A stretch of 30,564 bases of DNA from a virus: positions 1 to 30,564 of IMG/VR virus record IMGVR_UViG_3300037726_000040. The stretch is one strand, 5' to 3'. Below are positions 1 to 6,197 of the stretch, in pieces. Each line of letters opens with the position of its first letter. The first letter of the stretch is position 1. A program made the translations under genes and the position numbers. The notes below the pieces were generated by a model. That model worked only from the letters and a program-made list of their open reading frames with translations, was not told the origin of the DNA and searched no databases.

Positions 1-2
1 TC

Positions 3-155
3 CCCGCCGACGGCGACCACGGCTATGCCGTTGGCGTCCGCGCTGGCCTGATGCCGCGCCTGCGCTGCGATAGCGCCCGCGACCTCGTCGGCCATCTGTC
101 CGATGGTCGCTATCAGGCGGAAGCCAGTGCCAGCGGCATTGTGATAGGCCAATAA
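3..155 (+). CDS. C-terminal end of an unidentified protein (5' truncated by window edge)
   Basis: This frame is open from the window edge to a TAA and encodes about 50 residues, ending in a sequence rich in Ala, Gly and Asp. The other two forward frames are closed within the first 75 bases. The codons end mostly in C or G, as in the confirmed genes downstream, which supports real coding. I do not recognise the family. It lies just upstream of the partition pair in the same orientation, separated by about 80 bases that hold a TATAAT box, so it probably belongs to a preceding transcription unit. Confidence 0.5.
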   Translation, partial: PADGDHGYAVGVRAGLMPRLRCDSARDLVGHLSDGRYQAEASASGIVIGQ

Positions 156-165
156 CTGCTATAAT
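139..165 (+). promoter_or_regulatory. Candidate promoter for the parA operon
   Basis: A perfect TATAAT at 160-165 lies 72 bases upstream of the parA start. The best -35 match, TTGTGA at 139-144, is only 15 bp away, shorter than ideal, so the -10 box is the main support. The -35 lies inside the end of the preceding gene. Confidence 0.4.
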
Positions 166-237
166 CTGCACATAACACAGCGCGAGCCCGCGCCACCGGA
201 ATGAAGCGCAGGCCCGCAAGATGAGGAAGTCATCTCA

Positions 238-1017
238 ATGAACACTATACCACAAACGCGCGTGATCGCCCTCGCCAATCAGAAAGGCGGGGTGGGTAAG
301 ACAACAAGCACCCTCAACCTGGGGGCCGCGCTGGCCTCCCGCGGGCGTCGCGTGCTCTTGATCGACCTCGATCCTCAGAGCAATCTCACCATGGGTCTGG
401 GAGTCAATCCATACGAAGAGCGCCACACCGCCTACCACGTGCTGCACAACGCCGCTGAACAGAGCGCTGCGTTTGCCGTTATGCACGTGCATGAGTGCCT
501 CGATCTGATCCCCGCGACGCTCGACATGGCCGCTGCCGAGATCGAGCTTGCCGGGGCGATCTCGCGGGAGAGCTTACTCCGCCGGGCACTGAGTGAGATC
601 AAAGGCGATTACAATTACATCCTGATCGACCCGCCGCCTAGCCTCGGGCTCTTCACGCTCAACGCGCTGGCTGCCGCCACGGAGGTACTGATCCCGTTGC
701 AGCCACAGCCCTACGCGATGAAAGGCATGGGGCAGCTCCAGAAGACTATTAAACACATGCGGCAGGTGAACGGCAGCCTCCGGATCGGCGGGGTGCTGCT
801 CACGATGGTGCAGCACAACAACCTGAACGCGGCACTGATCGATAAGATCCGCGCGTCGCCACTGGCGGCGCTGGTCTACCAGACGACGATCCCGCAAAAC
901 GTGAGATTGGCAGAAAGTTCTGCCAGCGGGAAGCCGATCATAGAGTATGATGCAAGCAGCACCGGCGCCGCGGCCTATGCGGCGCTGGCAGAGGAGATCG
1001 ACCATGGCGCGGCGTGA
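238..1017 (+). CDS. parA: ParA-family partition ATPase
   Basis: A 259-residue P-loop ATPase of the ParA/Soj family. It has the deviant Walker A KGGVGKT at residues 16-22, with the signature lysine at 16, the switch motif DLDPQSN at about 43-49, and the Walker B segment ILIDPPP at about 128-134. Such proteins bind ATP, dimerise on DNA and position plasmids, chromosomes or phage-plasmids when stimulated by a centromere-binding partner. The length and lack of an N-terminal helix-turn-helix fit the short, Soj-like subgroup. ATG 238 has an AGGAAG Shine-Dalgarno at 224-229. The 3' end overlaps the next gene by 14 bases, the usual arrangement for parA and its partner. The ATPase assignment is very secure; the partition role is inferred from family and context. 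Confidence 0.95.
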   Translation: MNTIPQTRVIALANQKGGVGKTTSTLNLGAALASRGRRVLLIDLDPQSNLTMGLGVNPYEERHTAYHVLHNAAEQSAAFAVMHVHECLDLIPATLDMAAAEIELAGAISRESLLRRALSEIKGDYNYILIDPPPSLGLFTLNALAAATEVLIPLQPQPYAMKGMGQLQKTIKHMRQVNGSLRIGGVLLTMVQHNNLNAALIDKIRASPLAALVYQTTIPQNVRLAESSASGKPIIEYDASSTGAAAYAALAEEIDHGAA

Positions 1018-1801
1018 TATGTCCGGGTTGCTCGCATTCAACGACGACATGCAAGAGTTCGCAGGCGAGGGCCTCGCAGGGATGATCAAGCGACGCGACC
1101 CGTCGCAGATCGTGATCGGCACTGAGGATGCATTGAGCTCCGACGAGCAGATCGAACTGGAGGAATGCGAAGGGGCGATCGACCGCGGGATCAAGGCATT
1201 TTTTGAGGCGGGCCAGGCGCTTGCTCGGATCCGCGATCTGCGGCTCTATCGGGTAGAGTATCGGACGTTTGAGGACTATTGTCAGCAGCGGTGGAGGATG
1301 GAACGTGCTCATGCCTATCGCCTGGTTGAGGCTGCTGCTGTCTACGGGAATTTGTCTCCCATGGGAGACATTTTACCAGCCAACGAGCGCCAGATCCGAC
1401 CCTTGACGCGGCTCGATCCTGACCAGCAGCGCGAGGCGTGGGAACAGGCCGCGCTCACCGCGCCCAACGGGCGGATCACCGCGGCACACGTTGATCGCGT
1501 GGCGAATGACCTCTACCCGCGGGAGCGGGAGCCAGGGCCCGCGCCAGCCCTCCCTGCACCGGCAGAGATGCCCGCCGATCTGACACCTGAACAGCACGAG
1601 ATCCGCCGGTTGCAGCAGGCAGAGCAGGCACTCAGGGCGGCCTATGATGCCGCGATCGAGCGGGCCCAGGATGCCGAGCGGCGCCTTGAGACCACGCGCC
1701 AGGCTCTTGAGGCGATGCGCCGACGGGCGATCGAGGCCGAGACGCAGCTCGAAGTCGAGCAGCAAAAGGTCGAACGACTACAGAAGGGAGAGACAACATG
1801 A
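1004..1801 (+). CDS. ParB-like centromere-binding or ParA-partner protein with C-terminal coiled coil
   Basis: A 265-residue protein starting inside the end of parA, with GAGGAG at 991-996 as ribosome site. An earlier in-frame ATG at 947 lacks this support. The central region (about 80-140) has a predicted DNA-binding pattern: a helical segment around YCQQRWRMERAHAYRLVEAA, then a PANERQIRPL stretch typical of phage and plasmid DNA-binding proteins that accompany ParA. Residues about 195-260 are Glu, Arg, Gln and Ala rich with heptad-like spacing, a likely coiled coil for dimerisation. It lacks the classical ParB CTPase box, so it is a ParB analogue rather than a canonical ParB. Its coding sequence contains a perfect 18-bp palindrome at 1353-1370 that could be its own binding site. 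The partner role is inferred from the overlap with parA. Confidence 0.75.
   Translation: MARRDMSGLLAFNDDMQEFAGEGLAGMIKRRDPSQIVIGTEDALSSDEQIELEECEGAIDRGIKAFFEAGQALARIRDLRLYRVEYRTFEDYCQQRWRMERAHAYRLVEAAAVYGNLSPMGDILPANERQIRPLTRLDPDQQREAWEQAALTAPNGRITAAHVDRVANDLYPREREPGPAPALPAPAEMPADLTPEQHEIRRLQQAEQALRAAYDAAIERAQDAERRLETTRQALEAMRRRAIEAETQLEVEQQKVERLQKGETT
1353..1370. promoter_or_regulatory. Perfect 18-bp palindrome inside the parB-like gene, candidate centromere or operator
   Basis: TGTCTCCCATGGGAGACA equals its own reverse complement over all 18 bases. It lies within the DNA-binding region of the parB-like coding sequence, encoding the segment around LSPMGDI. I found no second full copy in the window, only a half-site (GGGAGACA) near 3866. 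Binding by the parB-like protein is inference. Confidence 0.5.
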
Positions 1802-1854
1802 GGATTAAGCGAGAAGTCGCTATAGCTGAACTTTATCTAATGTCAATTAGGTAA
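1798..1854 (+). CDS. Possible 18-residue peptide between parB-like and integrase genes
   Basis: An ATG overlaps the parB-like stop as ATGA and is preceded by a strong AGAAGGGAGAG site at 1782-1792. It opens an 18-codon frame ending in TAA, 12 bases before the recombinase start. The ribosome site and overlap suggest it is translated. It may be a leader that couples translation to the recombinase, or the stump of a deleted gene. No family can be recognised at this length. Confidence 0.35.
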   Translation: MRIKREVAIAELYLMSIR

Positions 1855-1866
1855 AGCAGAAAAACC

Positions 1867-2817
1867 ATGATCGACCTCACTCCGACAATCACCAGTTGGC
1901 TCAACAGCAAGGCGGCGCGCAGTAATTCGCGACGCACGCCCGAGGTGTACGAGTCGACGCTGGATAGCTTTCGGGCGTGGCTGGCCCCGCGGGGGCTGGC
2001 GCTCGATAGCGCCGCGCCCGAGCTGGCGCGCGCGGCGCAGGCGTGGGCCGGGCACCGGGTGATCGACGGGCAGGCGCAGGCCAGCCCGACGCCGCCGATC
2101 GCACCGGCGACCTATAACCAGCGGCTTGCAGTCGTGAGCAGCTTCTATGATTTTGCGATCCGATCGGGCGCACTGGAGAGCAACCCGATCACGCAGGTAG
2201 CGCGGGCGCGCGCGCACCCCTACGCAGATAGCCAGGCACTTGATAGTGCCGATCTGCGCGCGCGGCTGAAAGCGATCGACCGGGCCGCGCTCGAAGGGAA
2301 GCGCGATTATGCGCTGCTGCTGCTGGCACTTACCACAGGCCGCCGCCGCGCGGAACTTGCCGCGCTCCGCATGGGCGATCTGTGGATATCGGGCGCGCGC
2401 GTGCGCGTGACATGGCGCCGCTGCAAGGGCGGCAAGGTGATGCATGACAGCCTGCCGCCGAACGCCGCCGCGGCGCTGCTGGACTGGCTAGGATCCTACT
2501 ACGGCGCCGATCTGGCAGCGGCGCCTGCCGACGCGCCCGTCTGGGTGAGCCTCGCGAATAACGCACGGGGGCGCAGGTTGGGGCTGATGGGGATCACATA
2601 CATCGTGAAAGAGCGCCTCGGAACAACCCACGTGCATGCGTTGCGGCACACGTTTGCGCACACGATGCATCAGCAGGCAGGCGCCGATCCGCGCGCGGTG
2701 CAGGCCCGGCTGGGGCATTCCAGCCTGGAGACCACACAGCGATATTTAGAGGCTCTGGAGAGCGCAGAGAACCCCTACGCGGCTGCGCTCGATTCATTTT
2801 GGGAGGATGGGACATGA
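1867..2817 (+). CDS. int: Tyrosine recombinase / phage integrase
   Basis: A 316-residue site-specific recombinase. Residues about 5-115 form a SAM-like core-binding domain that contacts the crossover arms. The catalytic domain follows with Arg160 in TTGRRRAEL, a beta-hairpin Lys near 187-190, His257 and Arg260 in HALRH, His284 in LGHSS and the nucleophile Tyr293 in QRYLEA. All active-site residues are present, so the enzyme should be competent. Known roles of the family are phage integration and excision, or resolution of plasmid dimers. The neighbouring ParA pair makes dimer resolution as plausible as chromosomal integration. The 3' end overlaps the first copy of a 44-bp direct repeat. It lies about 1.1 kb from a complete initiator tRNA gene, though not in the usual layout for integration at that tRNA. 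Confidence 0.95.
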   Translation: MIDLTPTITSWLNSKAARSNSRRTPEVYESTLDSFRAWLAPRGLALDSAAPELARAAQAWAGHRVIDGQAQASPTPPIAPATYNQRLAVVSSFYDFAIRSGALESNPITQVARARAHPYADSQALDSADLRARLKAIDRAALEGKRDYALLLLALTTGRRRAELAALRMGDLWISGARVRVTWRRCKGGKVMHDSLPPNAAAALLDWLGSYYGADLAAAPADAPVWVSLANNARGRRLGLMGITYIVKERLGTTHVHALRHTFAHTMHQQAGADPRAVQARLGHSSLETTQRYLEALESAENPYAAALDSFWEDGT

Positions 2818-2850
2818 ACATAGGTGATCGGGTAGAGTGCACTACATCAT
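2807..2850 (+). repeat. 44-bp direct repeat, copy 1
   Basis: Starts ATGGGACATGAACATAGG and matches 3227-3270 with 3 mismatches in 44 bases, at an offset of exactly 420 bp. This copy begins at the last codons of the recombinase gene and provides a start codon overlapping its stop. Confidence 0.9.
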
Positions 2851-2885
2851 ATAGCCACGGAGGGGATCATGAAATTCAACCCTAA
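2814..2885 (+). pseudogene. Truncated duplicate of the small SH3-like protein gene
   Basis: The ATG overlaps the recombinase stop (ATGA) and follows a GGAGG site. It encodes MNIGDRVECTTS, nearly identical to MNIGDRVEYTTS in the gene at 3192-3497. After about 12 codons the homology ends and the frame closes at codon 24, having run into the start of the next gene at 2869. It therefore looks like a 5' stump left by duplication or by insertion of the following gene. Confidence 0.6.
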
Positions 2886-3153
2886 TTTTCTCAACACAAC
2901 CGCACACGCGCTGCGTCTGGTCGAGACAGACGTGGAAAACAACACGTTCATTTATGACGACGCAGTAACATTCCCCGATGGCCCATACGTTGGATGCTGT
3001 CAGACACTCCGGCAGGCATATGTGTTTGGCGAGCAATCAAACATCATTAGCCGCTATAGCGTGGATATCCTGGATAGTAATGGTGACATTATCCAGGAGA
3101 TAAGTTTGAGCAAATTGCAGTTTGACGCCTTGCGTCGGGCGCTGGTTATTTAG
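2869..3153 (+). CDS. Hypothetical protein, 94 residues
   Basis: ATG 2869 has a strong GGAGGGG site at 2859-2865. The 94-residue product has mixed composition, two adjacent cysteines near residue 43, no signal peptide and no obvious transmembrane segment. The base composition is visibly more A/T-rich than in the partition and virion genes, consistent with recently acquired cargo. It sits between the two copies of the 44-bp direct repeat, so it may have been inserted into the small gene whose 5' stump precedes it. I do not recognise the family. Confidence 0.6.
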   Translation: MKFNPNFLNTTAHALRLVETDVENNTFIYDDAVTFPDGPYVGCCQTLRQAYVFGEQSNIISRYSVDILDSNGDIIQEISLSKLQFDALRRALVI

Positions 3154-3191
3154 ACAACACAAAGCGCGGCAGACCACAGAGAGGATAAAAC

Positions 3192-3497
3192 ATGAACATA
3201 AATGAATGGAACAGGAACATAGGTTCATGGGACATGAACATAGGTGATCGGGTAGAGTACACCACGTCATGTGGCGGTGCTGGCTATGGTCGAATTGTTG
3301 AGATATTCACATCGTCATTGGAGCGGATCGGCCCGAGTTTGCACAAGGAGGGCGAGCAATGGGCAGTCATTGCAACCGAAGACTTCCGCGAGCCTCAGAC
3401 AGAACGCCCGTTGTGGAGTTTGCGGGTAGTGGATGATGATTTTTACCCTGCGTGGTGGGGACGGGGGCAGACACATATTTCTGAGGAGGATACATGA
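3192..3497 (+). CDS. Small SH3-like (beta-barrel) hypothetical protein
   Basis: A 101-residue product. ATG 3192 has an AGAGGAT site at 3179-3185. An alternative ATG at 3234, homologous to the truncated copy at 2814, would give 87 residues but has a weaker ribosome site. The segment IGDRVEYTTS...GYGRIVEI resembles the opening strands of small SH3/KOW-like barrels; this is pattern recognition only. The first 14 codons contain three degenerate repeats of an AACATA-type unit, suggesting the N-terminus was extended by local duplication. It overlaps the lipoprotein start by 4 bases (ATGA), so the two are translationally coupled. Confidence 0.6.
   Translation: MNINEWNRNIGSWDMNIGDRVEYTTSCGGAGYGRIVEIFTSSLERIGPSLHKEGEQWAVIATEDFREPQTERPLWSLRVVDDDFYPAWWGRGQTHISEEDT
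3227..3270 (+). repeat. 44-bp direct repeat, copy 2
   Basis: Second copy of the repeat at 2807-2850, offset 420 bp with 3 mismatches. It contains the internal ATG at 3234 of the small SH3-like gene. Similarity stops at about 3270. Confidence 0.9.
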
Positions 3498-3928
3498 GAG
3501 CACTTCTTCTGATGCTGGCTTTGTCTGCGCTCCTGGTGAGCGCATGCGGCGGGGTTGCGTCGCGCTTCCAGGTCGAGTCGGTCGAAACGACATGGGTAAT
3601 ACATTACTCGATCTGGGCGCCTCAGGTTGAGGTACTGGTACACAATCCCAACAGCGGCGATCAGTATGCGCTGTTGCGTGCCGTGTTCTATGACGATGAG
3701 GGAGTCATAACGACCGAAGATCAAGAGCTTGTGACGATCCCCGGCGGCGATCGGGCGCGCGTGACACTGATCGGGCGCGAGGGCTACAGGTCTGATTATG
3801 TGTTCCTAGAAATGCAGGATGATGCAGACATGTGGCGCTATGCCTTGCAGGCACAGTACAGATCGGGTGAGGAGTGGGAGACAATCCAGGAGGGCATCGT
3901 GCAGATCCCTGAGGTGTATCAGGAATGA
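3494..3928 (+). CDS. Prophage-carried lipoprotein
   Basis: A 144-residue protein with a signal-peptidase-II leader: MRALL, a hydrophobic stretch, and the lipobox LVSAC with the lipidated Cys at residue 18. The mature part is a compact beta-rich domain; the segment HNPNSGDQYALLRAVFYDDEG resembles FxLYD/LEA-like domains that sit on the outer face of the membrane. It would be secreted and membrane-anchored. The start overlaps the previous stop (ATGA). It lies between the integrase region and the tRNA and away from virion genes, so it is likely expressed from the integrated element. Such lipoproteins sometimes block superinfection or alter the host envelope, but no function can be assigned here. 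Confidence 0.8.
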   Translation: MRALLLMLALSALLVSACGGVASRFQVESVETTWVIHYSIWAPQVEVLVHNPNSGDQYALLRAVFYDDEGVITTEDQELVTIPGGDRARVTLIGREGYRSDYVFLEMQDDADMWRYALQAQYRSGEEWETIQEGIVQIPEVYQE

Positions 3929-3930
3929 TG

Positions 3931-3939
3931 TGCTACAAT
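3931..3939 (+). promoter_or_regulatory. Extended -10 promoter for the tRNA
   Basis: TGCTACAAT combines a TG extension with a good -10 hexamer (TACAAT, 3934-3939), ending 9 bases before the mature tRNA 5' end. No convincing -35 is visible, as is common for extended -10 promoters. Confidence 0.45.
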
Positions 3940-3948
3940 ATGCCCCAT

Positions 3949-4023
<75 letters not shown>

Positions 4024-4067
4024 TTGCCAATGGCACGTTTTCGCCTCATGGCATCCGGCGACACCTG

Positions 4068-4110
4068 CCCAAGTGGTGTGACAGCCCGGAGAGACGGGTA
4101 CACGTTTGGG
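4068..4110 (+). ncRNA. Long imperfect hairpin
   Basis: CCCAAGTG (4068-4075) can pair with CGTTTGGG (4103-4110) including two G-T wobbles, then TGTG (4077-4080) with TACA (4099-4102), and CCCG (4085-4088) with CGGG (4095-4098) around a GAGAGA loop. Its 3' strand overlaps the acceptor arm of the following tRNA-like element, so the two folds exclude each other. Confidence 0.4.
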
Positions 4111-4178
4111 GGTAATGCAGCGTGGTACGCTCCCGGCCATGCCGGGGTTCGAGGGTTCGACTCCTTCCCCCTGAACCA
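4105..4178 (+). tRNA. Degenerate tRNA-like element with CAT in the anticodon position
   Basis: The 74-nt segment has a G-run that pairs with CCCCC before a terminal ACCA, U8/A9-like bases, a D-loop-like AGCGTGGTA, a GC-rich anticodon hairpin TCCCG-GCCATGC-CGGGG with CAT central, and a T arm GAGGG-TTCGACT-CCTTC. It fails as a normal tRNA: the D stem does not pair, base 33 is C rather than U, the variable loop has 3 bases, and one base is short at the acceptor/T-arm junction. It is probably a decayed tRNA-Met or a tRNA mimic. Confidence 0.35.
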
Positions 4179-4328
4179 GCCTAAAACTATCGTAGTTCCG
4201 AGGGTGGGGGTAATGCTGGCCCGTGGTGAATATCGGAATAATGCGGCAGACCGAACGGTAGCGAGCGCGAAATGAAAGCACGCGGCGGCCTGGCGGCAGA
4301 TCCAGGCATGGAAGGTTCGCCTTCGATC

Positions 4329-4359
4329 GCGGCACATCTCCGGAGGTGTGCCGCTTTTT
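4329..4359 (+). terminator. Strong intrinsic terminator after the tRNA region
   Basis: GCGGCACATCTCC and GGAGGTGTGCCGC form a near-perfect 13-bp stem (one T-G pair) with TTTTT at 4355-4359. It separates the tRNA region from the late-operon promoter. Confidence 0.9.
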
Positions 4360-4393
4360 CGTGCCCACAAGAACCTCTCAATTGTGCATTGTA

Positions 4394-4422
4394 TTGACAG
4401 ATCCGCACAGAGAAGCTATAGT
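4394..4422 (+). promoter_or_regulatory. Consensus sigma-70 promoter of the morphogenesis operon
   Basis: TTGACA (4394-4399), a 17-bp spacer and TATAGT (4417-4422). It is one of the best housekeeping promoters in the window. Transcription should start near 4429 and immediately meet the leader terminator at 4440-4466. Confidence 0.85.
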
Positions 4423-4439
4423 ATGAATTAACGGGAGTG

Positions 4440-4466
4440 CCCCGGCCTATTCAGGTCGGGGTTTTT
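4440..4466 (+). terminator. Leader terminator (attenuator) before the first virion gene
   Basis: CCCCGGCCT (4440-4448), loop ATTC and AGGTCGGGG (4453-4461) form a 9-bp stem with one G-T pair, followed by TTTTT. It begins about 10 bases after the expected start of transcription and ends 21 bases before the first virion gene. Read-through would need antitermination or a competing fold. The unaided transcript would be an RNA of about 40 nt. Confidence 0.8.
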
Positions 4467-4487
4467 GCGTGTTCAAAAGGCGGGTCT

Positions 4488-5189
4488 ATGAGCGAGTGCA
4501 TGATCTGGCATGTGCCACTATCAAAAGCCTACACGACGACCGACCGCGGCGAGAAGCAATACATCCTCGAAGGTATTGCCTCGGATGAGCAATCGGATCA
4601 GCAGGGCGAGCAGGTGATCCAGCGCGGCATGGATTTTGCTCCGCTGCTGCGATCGGGCATCATCAACTGGGATCACAAAGACGGGCCCGAGAATATCATC
4701 GGCGAGCCGCTGACTGCCGAGATCAAAAAAGGCTCATTCTGGGTCAAGGGTCGGCTCTATGTTGAGAGCGTCGATCGCGCCCGATCGGCGTGGGAACTTG
4801 CCCAGGCTATGGAGGCCAGTGGCGGCAAGCGTCAGTTAGGGTGGAGCGTGGAAGGCGAGGTATTGCAGCGCAGCGGACGCCAGATCACGCGATCCGAGGT
4901 GCGGAACCTGGCACTTACCCATCAGCCGGTGAACGGCAACACGTGGGCGGCCATTGCCAAGAGCATGGCCTCCTCAACCGCTCCCGCGATCGAACTTGAA
5001 AACCTCGACCAGACCATCACCAGCGTGTTGTGGGGGGATTGCGCGCCGGGCAAGGCGTGCTACAACCGGAACGGCACATTCAAACAGGGCCGTGGGGGCA
5101 TGCTCAAACATTTGCACCTCTGCAAGGGCATGCCGATCGACGCGGCCAGCGCGCTGATCAAGCGCTTGATAGATAGTGGACTGAAGTAA
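4488..5189 (+). CDS. Prohead protease (S78 / XkdF-like)
   Basis: A 233-residue protein. It starts at ATG 4488, after AAAGG at 4476-4480; an in-frame ATG at 4437 lies upstream of the terminator hairpin and is rejected. The N-terminal about 155 residues match the HK97/XkdF-like prohead protease pattern: EGIASDEQSDQQGEQVI, a catalytic His in INWDHKDG (about residue 65) and a catalytic Ser in LGWSVEGE (about 120). Such proteases cleave scaffold and capsid proteins inside the prohead. The C-terminus adds two things: a KS...IELENLDQTITSVLW segment shared with the capsid protein, and a short Cys/His-rich module (CAPGKAC ... HLHLC) that could bind zinc. It is the first gene of the morphogenesis operon. 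Confidence 0.85.
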   Translation: MSECMIWHVPLSKAYTTTDRGEKQYILEGIASDEQSDQQGEQVIQRGMDFAPLLRSGIINWDHKDGPENIIGEPLTAEIKKGSFWVKGRLYVESVDRARSAWELAQAMEASGGKRQLGWSVEGEVLQRSGRQITRSEVRNLALTHQPVNGNTWAAIAKSMASSTAPAIELENLDQTITSVLWGDCAPGKACYNRNGTFKQGRGGMLKHLHLCKGMPIDAASALIKRLIDSGLK

Positions 5190-5201
5190 GGAGAAACCCT
5201 T

Positions 5202-6197
5202 ATGAATGAACTAGAGCGGGCGCTCGCTGACCTGAACGCATACGGGCAGGGCGTCACCCCGGAGCAGCTGGAAAAGGCCGTGAAAAATGCCATGAAGGGC
5301 ATGAAGAAGGCCGATGACGACGAGCCGCCAGAAGACGAAGACATGGACGAAGAAGAGACGGGCGAAGAAGAAGGCGACGAGGAAGACGAGGATCAGCCCG
5401 TCGCCAAAAGTCGCGCGAAGAAGAGCACCCGGGCCCGCAAGGGGCAGGATGACAACGATGACGACGACTATGGAGACGACGACGACGGCGACGAGGAAGA
5501 CGAGGATCAGCCCGTCGCCAAGGGCCGCAAGCAGAAGGGCCGCCGCGCGCCGAAGATGACCAAGGCAGACGAAGACTACGGCGATGATGAGGACTTTGAA
5601 GACGACGACGACGAAGAAAACGACGACGAAGACGAGGAGCCGCCAGCGCAGCAGACGAAGAGCAAGAAGTCATGGGGCGCCTATGACGATGCGGGCGATC
5701 AATTTCTGAAATCGTGGCTCCTCGATGACGACGGCGATCCCACGCCTGAGGCTGATGTCGTCGAGGTGTCGGACGTGCTTCTGACTATGAGCGATGCGTT
5801 TGCCAAGAGCCTGAGCGGGCTACAAAAGCAACTCGGGCCCGCGCAGGAGACCGCCAGCCTGGTCAAGTCGCTGGCGCAGGCACAGATCGCCGTCGCGAAA
5901 GAGCTACGCGCGATCCGGAAGCGGCTCGATCAACTTGATGAACAGCCCGCAGGATCGCCCTATCCGGGCATGATGTTCAGCAAGAGCCTGCCGAACGGCA
6001 GCAACGGGCGCAGGCTCACCAAGAGCCAGTGGAGTAGCGCGCTGGTGATGGCAGCCAGCGCTGGCCACATCGATCGGGATCGGTACACGTTTCTGGCGGG
6101 TTCGCTCGATACTCTGGGGCCGACAGGGATCGATCCGCTATTGGATGATCAGGAGCGGCAGCTCATTCATGGCTACGCCGCGGGAGGTGTAAACTGA
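5202..6197 (+). CDS. Acidic putative scaffolding protein
   Basis: A 331-residue protein with SD TAAGGAG before ATG 5202. Residues about 38-155 are a long, very acidic low-complexity tract of Asp/Glu runs broken by basic patches. The block EEDEDQPVAK occurs twice (about residues 60 and 97), each time followed by Arg/Lys-rich residues. Residues about 185-250 are helical and Lys/Gln/Ala rich, a likely oligomerising coiled coil; the end contains KSLPNGSNGRRLTKSQWSS. Position between protease and major capsid protein, charge and coiled coil fit a scaffold removed by the protease. No direct homology is recognised, so the role is inferred from context. It overlaps the capsid gene start by 1 base. 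Confidence 0.65.
   Translation: MNELERALADLNAYGQGVTPEQLEKAVKNAMKGMKKADDDEPPEDEDMDEEETGEEEGDEEDEDQPVAKSRAKKSTRARKGQDDNDDDDYGDDDDGDEEDEDQPVAKGRKQKGRRAPKMTKADEDYGDDEDFEDDDDEENDDEDEEPPAQQTKSKKSWGAYDDAGDQFLKSWLLDDDGDPTPEADVVEVSDVLLTMSDAFAKSLSGLQKQLGPAQETASLVKSLAQAQIAVAKELRAIRKRLDQLDEQPAGSPYPGMMFSKSLPNGSNGRRLTKSQWSSALVMAASAGHIDRDRYTFLAGSLDTLGPTGIDPLLDDQERQLIHGYAAGGVN

Larger units (their letters stand above)
4024..4328 (+). other. Hairpin-rich region without a protein gene
   Basis: Between the initiator tRNA and the terminator I see no frame with a convincing start and coding pattern. There are several stems: CCATT-GCC-AATGG at 4021-4033, overlapping the tRNA CCA; the long hairpin at 4068-4110; a tRNA-like fold at 4105-4178; GCCTGG/CCAGGC near 4289-4308; and GAAGG-TTCG-CCTTC with a stable TTCG loop near 4312-4325. 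The 11-mer GGGGGTAATGC occurs twice (4108-4118 and 4206-4216). It may be transcribed with the tRNA up to the terminator at 4329 as one structured RNA. Confidence 0.5.

Noticed and set aside
4024-4275. 83-residue plus-strand open frame after the tRNA
   Set aside because: It runs through RNA stems and the tRNA-like element, has no ribosome site, and its codon choice does not match the neighbours.
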